From the NCBI GenBank assembly GCA_025667525.1, contig JANFOE010002240.1, positions 1 through 64,000 of the forward strand: a DNA stretch of 64,000 nucleotides. The letters are read 5' to 3'. Shown piece by piece: positions 10,903-22,317 of this stretch (position 1 is the stretch's first letter; the number at the start of each line of letters is the position of its first letter). The translations under genes and the position numbers were made by a program. A model generated the notes under the pieces. The model was not told the origin of the DNA. It searched no databases and was given only the letters and a program-made list of their open reading frames with translations. The stretch is from Glebionis coronaria. Its lineage: Eukaryota; Streptophyta; Magnoliopsida; Asterales; Asteraceae.

Positions 10903-11222
10903 ATTCCGATCAGGTCATCCGAAAAGGGTTTATAGGACATTCCGATCAGTGTAATCGGAATAGGGTTTAGGGATTCCGATTTTGGGTACATTCCGATCAG
11001 GTATTCCGATCAGGTATTCCGATTAGGCATTCCGATTAGGTGCATTCCGATTGGTATTCAGATTTGGTATTCCGATCAAGGTATTCCGATTAGGTATTCC
11101 GATTAGGCATTCCGATTAGGTACATTCCGATTGGCGTTTAGATTTGGTATTCCGATTAAGGTATTCCGATTTGGGAGATTCCGACTGATATTCCGATCAC
11201 TATTCCGATCAACATTCCGATA
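10903..11222 (+). repeat. Copia-1 leader array of ATTCCGAT-type short repeats
   Basis: About 19 copies of ATTCCGAT followed by TAGG, CAGG or TTGG are spaced 11-20 bp apart between PBS and gag. A ~95-bp block of several copies is itself repeated. The same TTCCG core forms arrays in copia-2 and in the Athila-1 LTR. Confidence 0.93.
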
Positions 11223-11399
11223 ACAAAATTATTCCTTAAAAAATTTCGAACCGTGTGTAATTTTGACTTGGAATTTTTGGTTTATTGAGAACATATTTTA
11301 GGGGATTTTAACATTGTTTCTCGACTTCAACTCACAACAACAAACACATTTACTTTCTTTCATTGATCGATCAAAGTTTGTAAATCTTAACTTATTGAA

Positions 11400-12545
11400 A
11401 TGGAGTACACATCTCTTACGGATAAGTCCATCCTCTCGGGTACGGATAATCGTCCACCAATGTTGGTGAAGACTATGTATGAGGAATGGGCTTCCCGATT
11501 GGAACTTTATATGTTGAACAAGGAGAATGGACAACTAATTTGGGCATCTATGCTCAATGGACCATTAGATTATGGTACTGTGACGGAAGGTACGACTACT
11601 CGTCCTCGCACAACGGGTGAGTTGAATGGAGATATGAAGATTCAAGATAAATGTGATAAGTATGCTACAAACATCATTCTCCAAGCCCTTCCTCCAGATG
11701 TCTACAAACTCGTCAGCAAACACAAAGTTGCCAAAGAGTTATGGGATAGAATTCGGGTTCTAATGCAAGGCACCTCGTTAACTAAACAAGAACGAGAGTG
11801 TAAGCTTTATGATACTTTTGATAAGTTTGCCTATGTGCCAGGGGAGACTCTCAATGATTACTATCTGAGATTTACCCTATTGTTGAATGAGCTCAATATC
11901 TATGGCATGACAATTCCTACCTTTCAATTAAACACCAAGTATTTGAACACTCTTCCTTCAGAATGGAAAAAATACGTGACGGATGTTAAATTGGCTAAGG
12001 ACTTGCATAACACCAATGTGGATCAACTTCACGCTTTTCTTCAACAACACGAATGCCATGTGATCGAGGCTCGGTTGTCTACACCTCAAGTTCATGATCC
12101 ACTGGCAATGTATGCTTCTCAACAAAACATGGCTTATACTTATCAACAACCATCATACTTGCAGCATCCACCACCACACATCTATCAGCAACCATCTTAT
12201 CAACCACCAATGATGCCACAGCAAGAATATCAACAAAATGTTCATCAACAATCTTTTCCACAGCAACCACAATATCAGACATCACCATCACAAGCAAACA
12301 CTTCTCCATTGGGCTATACTCCTCAGCAAGGATATTTTCCAATAGAAGCACAACCAGCACAAGCTTTCTACTCTAATGAACTTCCACCAATCCAAGCACC
12401 GGTCTTTACTCCAAATGATACGCCAGCTGATGTTCTAAACCATCTCACTGCTTACTTGTCAAAACTTGTTGCAACTAGAGGATTTCCACCAACAAACAAT
12501 CAGCTCCGCACCTCTTCAAATCCTCGACAACAAGCCACTGTTTAA
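11400..12545 (+). CDS. Copia-1 Gag (capsid part)
   Basis: Gag forms the cytoplasmic virus-like particle that packages element RNA. The 381-codon frame starts at the first ATG after the leader. Residues ~60-230 have the conserved copia Gag (UBN2-type) pattern: KYATNIILQALPPDVY, AKELWDRI, LYDTFDKFAYVPGETLNDYY and LNTLPSEWKKYV. Residues ~240-350 are rich in Gln, Pro and Tyr. The frame ends at TAA 12543-12545, but the next ~130 bases keep the same frame style (QVTVQPIQGRQNSYGPP). The zinc knuckle follows in another frame, so the stop and a frameshift near 12675 have split what should be one protein. Confidence 0.88.
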   Translation: MEYTSLTDKSILSGTDNRPPMLVKTMYEEWASRLELYMLNKENGQLIWASMLNGPLDYGTVTEGTTTRPRTTGELNGDMKIQDKCDKYATNIILQALPPDVYKLVSKHKVAKELWDRIRVLMQGTSLTKQERECKLYDTFDKFAYVPGETLNDYYLRFTLLLNELNIYGMTIPTFQLNTKYLNTLPSEWKKYVTDVKLAKDLHNTNVDQLHAFLQQHECHVIEARLSTPQVHDPLAMYASQQNMAYTYQQPSYLQHPPPHIYQQPSYQPPMMPQQEYQQNVHQQSFPQQPQYQTSPSQANTSPLGYTPQQGYFPIEAQPAQAFYSNELPPIQAPVFTPNDTPADVLNHLTAYLSKLVATRGFPPTNNQLRTSSNPRQQATV

Positions 12546-12676
12546 GATGGTCAAGTGACGGTGCAACCTATTCAGGGAAGGCAAAATTCATATGGACCTC
12601 CTACAAGGACTGGGAACAATCAAGCTGTGAATTCTCAAGCTAATGGAAATGGAAGTCCTAGTGGTCCTAAAAAGTT

Positions 12677-15600
12677 GTGACTTGCTATAATTGCCGAGGA
12701 CAAGGTCATATGGCTAGGGAATGCACTCAGTCGAAAAGGAGGAGGGATGATGCATGGTTTCGTGAGAAGATGTATTTGGTTGATGCTCAGTCTAAGGGGA
12801 AGATTTTGGATTCAGAGGAGTTAGAATTTCTTGCAGACCCAGGGGCAGCAGATAATGAAGGCATTGCAGTCGTTTCTACTTCTAATGCAGCTTATCAAGC
12901 GGACGATCTTGATGCATACGATTCGGATTGTGATGACATTCACTCTGCCCAAGCTGCTCTCGTTGCTAATCTCTCTCACTACGGTTCTGATGTCATCAGT
13001 GAGGTACCAACCACATCTAATAATATTGATGATAACCAACATCAAGTTGGGCATGAAAATGACAACCTCGAACAACATTCGGAAACTAGTAACTCAAATG
13101 ATGTGGTACCTAATCCTACACATTTGAGTGAACCTCAACCAAATGCTACGACGGGTATGGCATCTTATGCTCAACATGATTTGGTCATGGTGCCTAAACA
13201 TATAATTGATCAAATGCATATGGCCCTCAGACAATCCGTAGATACGAATTCCACCCTAACTGCTGAGCTTGCGTTGCATAAAGAAAATGTCAAAATTTTT
13301 GAAATGGTCCCTCAAGAAGAGAAAATAACATGTTCTGAATTTGACCAATTTCGTTTTGAAAAGATTGAACACTTGAAAGAAATAGAATCATTAAAAGCTA
13401 ATCTTTCCAATGAATTAAAAGAAAAAGAGTCGGTTGTCAATGATTTTCAGAAACTTAAAATGGATTTCGAAACTCTCGAGTCTAAAAAGGTTGAATCGGA
13501 AATTAATGCTACCAAACTTCTTAAATTCAAAGAACAACAGCTTTTAAAACAATACTCTTCCACAGAAAAGGTTCATCTTTTAACTAAATCATTTAAGGAA
13601 CTCGAACTTAAACGTCTTCAAGATTTACCACCTAATCCCGGTTATGCAAAACAAGCTCAGGAATATATTCCCGGTCTTTATGATATGACCATAATTGGAA
13701 AATCGAAAGAAGCACCTTTTGTTCGTGGTACTGAGGAGACACAATCACTTAGGGATGAAACTCATTCTAAAATGCTTTCAAAATTCCATACAATTGATTA
13801 TGATCAACATAACAAAGATCAATTTTCGAAAAAGACACGCATTCGCTTACAAAAGGAATTAGCAGAATTAACAGTTCTTGTGCCCCAAAGTTTGTCAAAT
13901 GAAAACCTTCCTAGTACGTCGCCTACACTCGTCAAAAAGGATTTAACGAAGTTAATTCCACCGGTAAGTAAGGCGTCCGTTAACTTAAATACGGTTCACC
14001 AACACTTAGCCGATTTTGACAAGGTCATTTTGGAACGTACGACGGCCACGGCCATAACGGAAGGTGAATGGAACTTTGAGCACACTAGAGCTGCGTTTCG
14101 AGATGAAATTGTTCCGTTTGTAAACAATGTTAAAGCTTGTCTTCGTAATATTGATCAAGATTTGTTTTTGGAAATAGAAGAAGTTAGACGTGTTTTCAAT
14201 GAAATGGAAGATGCTTATGAAAACAGTTTACTTGAAATAGAACGGGTTTCACGCCATAATGATCTGCTTCTGAATCAAGTGATGTCTCATGATCTAGTTT
14301 CCGTCTGTGTGAATAACAGTGTTGATAATGATTCTATTGTGCATAATGTTGAATCTGTGGATAATGTGGTAGATAGTACTTGTCACGAATCTGACGCTGA
14401 ATTTTTAAAGCTTCAAGATTCATATTCTTCGCTTTCAAAACGTTTTGATGAGATTCAAACACATTGTATTTCGCTTGAATGCAAGCAACAATTTATTCAA
14501 GAAATCTTTGAAACGACATTCGAAGGTGTTAATATCGATGATGCAAATTTTGAAAAGAATTTTCGATTGAATTTACAATCAAAACAGCGTCAGCCAAGTG
14601 ACAAAGTTGCTAACTCTTTGCCGATAGACATAGAGAAATCTAAGGAGCTTAACTGTGTGAACGTACTTGAGGCCGCTGAGAATTTTAAACTTGATCTAGA
14701 TAATCGAGTTTCCAAGATTTTGTCCAAAGTTGATAACTTCAAACAGAAAAATACACGACTCTTCAATTCAGAAAAACCCGCATGTGTTGATACCACTGCA
14801 CAGAATCAATCATTGATTGAACAATTGAATCAAAAGTCGGTGGAAATATCTGATTTGAGGGAATAAATTTCTGATAAGAATTTGGTCTTGGCTGAGTTAA
14901 AGGAAACACTTCGAACTCTAAAAGGTAAGAATGTTGTAGATAACGCAGCCACTATCTCAGCATCGTCCTCTAGTGCAATCAAAAGGAACCTTATAGCCGT
15001 CACACCACTTAACAAGGGCCCTAGGACTAAACCATCTCAAACTTTGGTCACTAAAGATAAGGCGGAATCAAAACCAGCTTCTAATATTCCCGTGTTGCCT
15101 TCTACAGGAGTAAGCACCACTACTAAGGCTCAAAGATCTAAGCTTAAGAAAAACAAGAAGAATGATAGGATCTTGCCCCCATCTAGTTGTCAAGTGAAGA
15201 AGAAAGTAGAAGCCCATCCTAGGAATGTTATTTCTGTTTTGAATAAAAAGAATCATGTAGCTAAACGTAAAGGCTATGCGGTTGTGCAGCGTTCTAAGCC
15301 TAGTGTGAATTCTAATTTGAAATGTTGGAATTGCAATGAATGTATGTTTTCTAGTCGTCATGATTCTTGCCTTATTGACCATGTGAATGAGATGTATGCC
15401 CGGAAAAATGGATTAGAATGGAAACCGACTGGGAAAGTGTTAACACAAGTTGGTTGGATGTGGCGCCCCACTGGTAGAACTTTAGTAGGAAATATGTGCC
15501 CTTTGACTAGGATCACTCCCACTAAAGCGAAGAAAGCGTGCCCTTTAACTAGGAGTACCAAGGCTACCAAAACACAAGCGTGTCCTTTAACTAGGAACAC

Positions 15601-15898
15601 TGACACTACTGTAGGAACCAAGTGCCCTTTAAATAGGTCTACTCCCACTGTAGTGCCCGCAAATAATCCAAAACCTAAGAAAGTTGGAATAGTAAAACCT
15701 GTTAGTGCTAAAACTCACATTAGAAAACGCTGGAAATCTAAGGGTCTCAAAAATGTTAGAAATTCTGATAATTCTATATCTGTATCTGCTAACACTCCGG
15801 AACCAATAGTTTCCAATGCATTGTCTACTGTTGTTATTGAAAACAGGTGGTCCAAATTGTTCTCTGGTATTTGGACTCTGGTTGCTCCAAGCATATGA
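12677..15898 (+). pseudogene. Copia-1 Gag C-terminal half: zinc knuckle, coiled coils, Cys/His domain
   Basis: The reading frame is continuous except for one in-frame TAA at 14864-14866. A CX2CX4HX4C zinc knuckle (CYNCRGQGHMAREC) opens it and should bind RNA. Long charged stretches predicted as coiled coil by their heptad-like Lys/Glu/Leu pattern follow (roughly codons 170-310 and 480-720). Near 15323-15370 is a second Cys/His cluster (CWNCNECMFSSRHDSC), then WRPTGRT at 15462 and four copies of a CPLTR/CPLNR motif. The end (SKLFSGIWT) lies out of frame with the protease. The Cys/His cluster and WRPTGRT-CPLTR block recur in copia-2. I know no function for this block. Confidence 0.82.
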
Positions 15899-18536
15899 CC
15901 GGAGATCGCTCTCAGCTCAGAAATTTCGTCAGCAAGTTTCTTGGTACGATCGATTTGGAAATGATCATATTGCAAAGATAATGGGTTACGGTGAATATCA
16001 TATTGGGAATGTTATAATTTCAAGAGTGTATTACGTGGAGGGTCTTGGTCACAACTTATTTTCTGTGGGACAATTTTGTGATACAAACCTAGAAGTTGCT
16101 TTTCGAGAGCATACCTGCTTCATTCATAATTTGGAAGGGGTTGATTTATTGAAAGGTACTCGAGGGAATAATTTGTATACTTTGTCTCTACAAGACATGA
16201 TGGCCGCTTCTCCCGTATGTCTTCTCTCCAAAGCATCGAAGACTAAGTCATGGTTATGGCATCGACGGTTATCTCATCTTAACTTTGACGCTATTAATCA
16301 TTTGGCAAAAAACGAACTTGTTCGTGGTCTTCCTAAACTTTCATTTCACAAGGATCATTTGTGTTCCGCGTGTATAATGGGGAAAAGCACTAAGAAATCT
16401 TACAAACCCAAGACGGAAGACACCAACCAAGAGAAACTTTATCTGCTGCATATGGATCTTTGTGGGCCAATGCGTGTTGAAAGTCTTAGTGGCAAAACGT
16501 ACATCCTCGTTATTGTCGATGATTACTCTCGGTTTACATGGGTGAAATTTCTGAAAGCAAAAAATGAGGCACCTAAATTTATCATCGGATTTCTCAAGAT
16601 GATTCAAGTGCGTCTCAACACTACTGTCCGACGCATTCGTACAGATAATGGAACCGAATTTGTGAATCAAATCTTGCGTGATTATTATGAAGAAGTTGGC
16701 ATATCTCATGAAACATCCGTTGCACGCACTCCACAACAAAACGGTGTCGTTGAAAGGCGAAATCGCACACTTATGGAAGCTGCTCGAACGATGTTAATTT
16801 ACGCAAAGGCTCCATTATTTTTATGGGCAGAAGCAGTATCTACAGCAGTGTACACCCAAAACCGGTCACTAATTCGTAAACGTCATGGTAAAACACCTTA
16901 TGAGCTTCTCCATGGAAAAGTACCAGATTTATCATATCTTCATGTATTTGGTTCTCTTTGCTATCCAAATAATGATGGTGACAATTTGGGAAAACTTCAA
17001 CCAAAGGCTGATATTGGTATTTTCATTGGTTATGCACCCGCAAAGAAGGCATACCGGATCTACAACCGTAACTCTCGCAAGATCCTCGAAACTATGAATG
17101 TTGATTTTGATGAGCTGACAGCAATGGCTTCTGAGCAAAGCAGCTCTGAACCCGCACTTCATGAAATGGGACCCAGTAACATTAGCTCTGGTCTTGTCCC
17201 AAACAACCCTACTTCATCATCATTTACACCACCTTCTAGGACTGAATGGGATACATTGTTTCAACCGTTCTTTGATGAATTCTTTACTCCTCCAAGTATT
17301 GTTGCTCCAGAACCTGAGGTAATAGCTCCGGTAACCGAAGTTGTCGCTCCAGCAACCGAAGCACAATCAGATACATTTGCACCTATAATTGGTCAAGATA
17401 TACCATCAAATAGTAATTCTCAACCAACACATGTTTCAACTACCCATGCCATGCCTATTGATGATGAAGAGGATGATGATGATCACGATTTGGAATTCGC
17501 TCAAATGCGTGAACTTCCATTCTTTGGTGTACCAATTCCCGACCCTAATCAAGCCGGGTCGTCCACCTCATAGGAAGCTCCTACTACAGTTTACTCCAAT
17601 CTACGGATTCGTGAACATGACAACAAGTGGACAAAGGATCATCCTATAGATTCTATTATTGGTGACCCTAATCGTCCAGTATCCACATGAAGTCAGCTAC
17701 AAGAAAGTGCAATGTTTTGTCACTTTGATGCTTTTCTCACTGAAGTTGAACCTAAGACATGGCAACAAGCTTTTACTCAATCCTGTTGGATAGAAGCTAT
17801 GCAAGAAGAACTTAACGAATTCATACGTCTTGAAGTTTGGGAACTTGTCCCATGCCCGGATCAAGTGCAGTTACTCACACTGAAATGGGTTTACAAGGTG
17901 AAACTCGATGAGTTAGATGGAATATTGAAGAACAAAGCTAGACTAGTAGCTCGTGGATACAAGCAATTACTGGGCATCGACTTTATGGAATCCTTTGCAC
18001 TTGTTGCCCGTTTAGAAGCTATTCGACTATTCCTCGCTTATGCAGCCCATATGAATATGATCGTCTATCAGATGGATGTGAAGACGGCATTTCTTAATGG
18101 TGAACTCAAGGAAGAGGCCTATGTTCAACAGCCGGATGGTTTTGTGAATCCTCAATATCCTAATCATGTGTACAAGCTTAAGAAGGCTCTCTATGGGTTG
18201 AAGCAAGCTCCTCGCGCATGGTATGATCTTTTGTCACAATTCCTTATCACGCAAGGCTTCGCTAAAGGCAAGGTAGATCCCACGTTGTTCATTCAGAAAC
18301 GAGGTAAAGATATGATTATGGTACAAATATATGTTGATGATATTATATTTGCAGCCTCGACCCAAACCTTATCGGATGAGTTTGGGACACTCATGTCTTC
18401 CAAGTTTAAGATGTCAATGATGGGCAAGGTATCATTCTTCTTAGGACTTATAGTCACATCACAGACTATAACTCGATCTTCAAAGAAAGGAAAGTTTATC
18501 ACCGATGGTAAACTTATCCTAACAACGAGAAATTAA
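15865..18536 (+). pseudogene. Copia-1 Pol: protease, integrase and truncated reverse transcriptase
   Basis: The protease motif LDSGCSKHMTGD is at 15871-15906, in a third frame between the upstream Gag frame and the integrase frame. Integrase follows: HHCC zinc site (WHRRLSH at 16258 to CSAC at 16363), catalytic D (MDLCGP ~16455), D (RTDNGTEF ~16639) and E (VVERRN ~16750). In-frame stops are at 17571-17573 and 17688-17690; the latter fits CGA to TGA decay. RT resumes at 17741 with [33 protein letters not shown] and catalytic YVDD (18330-18341). It ends abruptly at SFFLGL (~18443), where the hairpin array begins; the rest of RT and all RNase H are missing. Confidence 0.9.
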
Positions 18537-19450
18537 TTTTTCTCGGGCATGAGCTTATATCAAAAACATTCCAAGTTTTTAAGCTCATGCACAATGGCTC
18601 CTCATTAAATGAAAGACGATGACCCGGACTTCAGAGACAGGGAAGTTTATCTACGCAACGATAACTTACCCTTTTAACGAGAAATTAAGTTTTCTTGGAC
18701 ACGAGCTTATCCTAAAACCATTCAAAGGTTTTAAGCTCGTATATATGGCTCCTCATTAAATGACAGACGATGACCCGGACTTCAGAGACAGGGAAGTTTA
18801 TCTACGCAACGATAACTTACCCTTTTAACGAGAAATTAAGTTTTCTTGGACACGAGCTTATCCTAAAACCATTCAAAGGTTTTAAGCTCGTGTATAAGGC
18901 TCTTCATTAAATGTCAGATGATGACCCGATCTTCAAATTAAGGAAAGTTTATCGCCGATGATAAACTTATCCTCACAACGAGAAATTAATTTTTCTCGGG
19001 CATGAGCTTATATTAAAAACATTCGAAGTTTTTATGCTCATGCACAATGACTTACAATTAAATATCAGACTGTAACTCGGACTTCAATTTAGGAAAGCTA
19101 ATCTTTAAAGATAGCTTATCCTCGTAACGGGAAATTCATTTTTCTCGGTCATGAGCTTGTATTAAAACATTCCAAGTTTTAAGCTCAGAAAGGAAAGTGT
19201 ATCTTTTAAATAAGAGAACTTTTCCTCATAACGAGAAATTCATATTTCTCGGTCAAGAGCTTTCCGTTAAAACATTCAAAGTTTTCAAGCTCATGAACAC
19301 GACTTCTAAGTAAATGTCAGCTTAGGACTCGTTCTTTAGTTAAAAGGAAAGTTTATCGCCGATGATAAACTTATCCTTAACAACGGGAAGTTTACAACTT
19401 CTCGGACTTGAGCTCGTTTTATAAGATATTCAACATCTTAAGCTCAGGTA
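18445..19450 (+). repeat. Copia-1 tandem array of three-hairpin units (seven copies)
   Basis: Seven units start at about 18488, 18639, 18790, 18941, 19091, 19191 and 19345 (period ~151 bp; the fifth is shorter). Each holds H1 (aggaaagtttatc.../...gataaacttatcct), H2 (cgagaaa/tttctcg) and H3 (catgagctta, aaaaac, loop attccaa, gttttt, aagctcatg). Stems vary together: catgagctt/aagctcatg becomes cacgagctt/aagctcgtg, and aaaaac/gttttt becomes aaaacc/ggtttt, while the 7-nt loop stays ATTCNAA. Units 2 and 3 are almost identical, a recent duplication. No ORF is kept across units. Confidence 0.9.
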
Positions 19451-22304
19451 ATTGGTTTTCAAAACTTTGAACACAATTTTTCGAGAATTTCTCAAAAGGT
19501 TTTTTCTAAATCTTTCAAAATTATGTGTTCAAAAATGTTTTGATAAAAAGAGCATGTCTTCTGGAATCGATAATATTTACGAACCTAGAAATGTCATTCA
19601 ATAATGACACGGGGTTGTAAATAAAGTTCGATCAGAAGTTTAAATGTTTTAAAACATGCTCAAAATGGTTTGCTATTATTTCAGATAGTAACCCGCTTTT
19701 CATACTCAAGTCAAGCATTTCACCGAAAAGCTTTGACTCAACAACGGGAATTAATTTTCTCGGGCATGGTTTACTTTATAACCATGTAAGGGATTGTGTT
19801 TACGTAATAACACAATCTAACACGAATATATCTACGATTCAATGCATTTATTTGTTAAAACAAGAGAAGTCTTGTTTTTATGAAGTTATCATCTCCACCA
19901 ACCATAGCAACTTACAATTGATATCTACATACTCGACGATGTGACTACTCAAACGGTGACTACAGCTCTTTCAATAGAACACGGGTCAACAATTGAGGGG
20001 GAGCAATTGTCCAGCATTCAGAATCCTTGATGCCGAGAGTGCCAAGTTCACATATTGGTGTCAAGACAACGATATCAATCATACACATGGAGTCAAGAGA
20101 TAACTTCAGACGTGACGAGGTGACCAACATTCGTGAAGAAGAACCATGTGAATCTTTCATATGATGTTCTACATCATTCAGGTCCTACCTCGTAAATTGC
20201 TAATCTTGTGAATTCATTATCATATATGATCTTTGCACGTGATAAATACCTTACACTTGTGTTTAAAAGGTATTTAATTTACATTTCAGCACACCCTCAT
20301 TAATTTGAGGGGGAGCTTGTGTAATTCATGAAGATAATTGGATTTGCATTTGTCTTTCCAAATTTTCTTAAAATGTTATTAAATCAATTGATATTAAAAA
20401 CATCGAGTGGGTTATTATTTTTAATATGGGGGAGAAAATGTGATTTAATATGGGAAATGATTAATCACAAATGGTTTGACTTAACGTGCTAGCTCATCCC
20501 GACATGTGCGAAATGTTTTCGGATATCGTGGCATATGTTAAGGGGGAGCAAAATGGATTTGCACTTCAAAATGGATTTCATGGTGACATACACTTACCAA
20601 AAACATCTCTATTCACGACGGTGAAGATTGTGGTGACATAAGGATGGTAGGATAGGTTAAAGTCCAATGATTCCTCTAGAACCGGAGAAATCTTCCCAAG
20701 GACATTCCATAGATAGAAATAGTAGTCCTTAGGAAAGATGGAGAAAGATTGTGAACGTAGCTGAATGCCGACCAAGTACTTAAGTTAGCACTGGAATAAC
20801 CACAACAAGGTGCTAGTTATGACGTATTGGTAAGCATTGAAGGGGTTGAAGAATGAAAAAGAATTGTAAAGATAAAGGGTGTAAAGAAAGAAGCCCTCCT
20901 TACAACCTTAGGCAGAAACCGGGTCAATACATATGCTATTAAGATCATTGTTTAATGATTCTTGATATTGAAGACAGACATCATGGACCCAGTGATGCAA
21001 GGCACAACCCATCCCAGCTAACTCAGATATCACTCAAAAGGTATTTGTTTTAATCACACGGAGACAACACATTATCTATTGATTTATTCACTCCAAATAA
21101 ATTTGTATTGAAATGGTGGCACTCCTCTCCAGCCTCCGATCACTAAAATCCAAAATGCACGATCGAGTCTAGAGCCATTTGAGATCATCAAATATCTCAT
21201 TAGGACACACTTTCATATTTCCTTGCTTCTTCACACACTGTGAAAAGTAAGAAAGATTTTAAGAGTCCTACGCAAAATCTTCATGATCTTGCCTGAACAT
21301 CCGAGTAATACGAAAGTATTTACAATGAAGATGGAAATCCTTCTTGAGCGAATATCAAAAAGCTCATGGTAGGTGACTTGTGAGACTCTTTATGAATCAA
21401 ACTTGTGATAGCTGGAAAGCAACAGCTGTTTAATTCTTAACTGAATTTAAACACGTTCTAGGCCTCTACGCAATATCTTAGTGATCTTGCCAGAACACTT
21501 AGAGTGATACCTTAGTGTTCACAGTGATGAGTGGAAATCCTTCTAGTGTTAACCTCAAACAGCACTTGGTAGGTAACTTGCAAGATTCTATACGAATCAA
21601 GCTCGTGATAACTGGAAAGCAACGATGGTGCGGTTCTTAATTGAATTTCACTTGTTCCAGGAACATGAATTGACGGCTTCAAATCATGCGGATATTATTA
21701 TCCAAATGATTCACTCTTTATGTTCGCAGTCAGCTTTGGACGGTCGAATAAAGAGAACGGGTTTACCCGCGAAATCCTGTCAGGAAGTTACTTAATTGAA
21801 ACTATCCGTCACGGGTACGATATCTAATATCGTCCAACGGTCTTCACCGACCGGAGGTAAAATGCTACCGAATTAGAATGAAATGTTCAAAGCCATTTCG
21901 TTCGTGTCTACTTATGTTGCGGCATTTGAAGACGGTGGCGTTGCGGGATCCAAGAAGAAGTCGTCCCCACATGCTTATACTTTATGCACTTAATACCTCA
22001 TTTAATTCAAGAAAGCCTAAAAGTTAAGTCTTCCGCTGTATCGAACTCTGAAGCTTTCAAGAATTACGAAGGTATAAGTATGTGGGACATGGTGTCACGA
22101 AGAGGCGAAGATCACAAGTGATGGAAGCACGAGATCAAGGCAAGAGATTGATGCTAAAGATTTATATCAAAGATCACATCAGCATGTTCACCAGAAAAGA
22201 AAAAGAAAAAGAAAGACGAAGACTACGAGCTCAAGACAAGCATAGTATGCTAGGTTTATATTATTATTGTAACTTGGGTAATGCCCTTGTTTGGAGTGAC
22301 CTCC
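19451..22304 (+). other. Copia-1 long conserved non-coding 3' region
   Basis: No sustained ORF. It aligns nearly throughout with copia-2 (45001-47480). It holds further hairpins (catggtt...aaccatg ~19766-19787; agtcaagc...gctttgact ~19711-19739; cgggt-tt-acccg 21758-21769; cgatatctaatatcg 21818-21832; cggt-cttc-accg 21838-21849), four purine tracts like the true PPT (gagggggagc ~19995 and ~20307, tgggggaga ~20425, agggggagc ~20540), and a duplicated ~200-bp module at 21263-21670. Confidence 0.75.
21263..21670 (+). repeat. Diverged direct duplication (two ~200-bp copies) in the copia-1 3' region
   Basis: Copy 1 starts ctacgcaaaatcttcatgat (~21270) and copy 2 ctacgcaatatcttagtgat (~21470). Both run through tggaaatccttct, tggtaggt, acgaatcaa or tgaatcaa, ctggaaagcaac and a cttgttcc- or cacgttct-type end. 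Copia-2 has both copies too (46468-46870). Confidence 0.8.
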
Positions 22305-22317
22305 CTTAGGGGGAGAT
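22305..22317 (+). promoter_or_regulatory. Copia-1 polypurine tract
   Basis: tagggggagat lies directly before the right LTR (TGTTGG at 22318), the expected plus-strand primer site. Confidence 0.88.

Noticed and set aside
10903..11222. CRISPR-like regularly spaced repeats
   Set aside because: Units are short, spacers are just degenerate repeat, and the setting is a plant retrotransposon leader.
12079..12360. Antisense ORF opposite copia-1 Gag (and similar shadows at 25441-25971 and 62477-62914)
   Set aside because: They lie opposite well-supported coding sequence and have no protein-family features.
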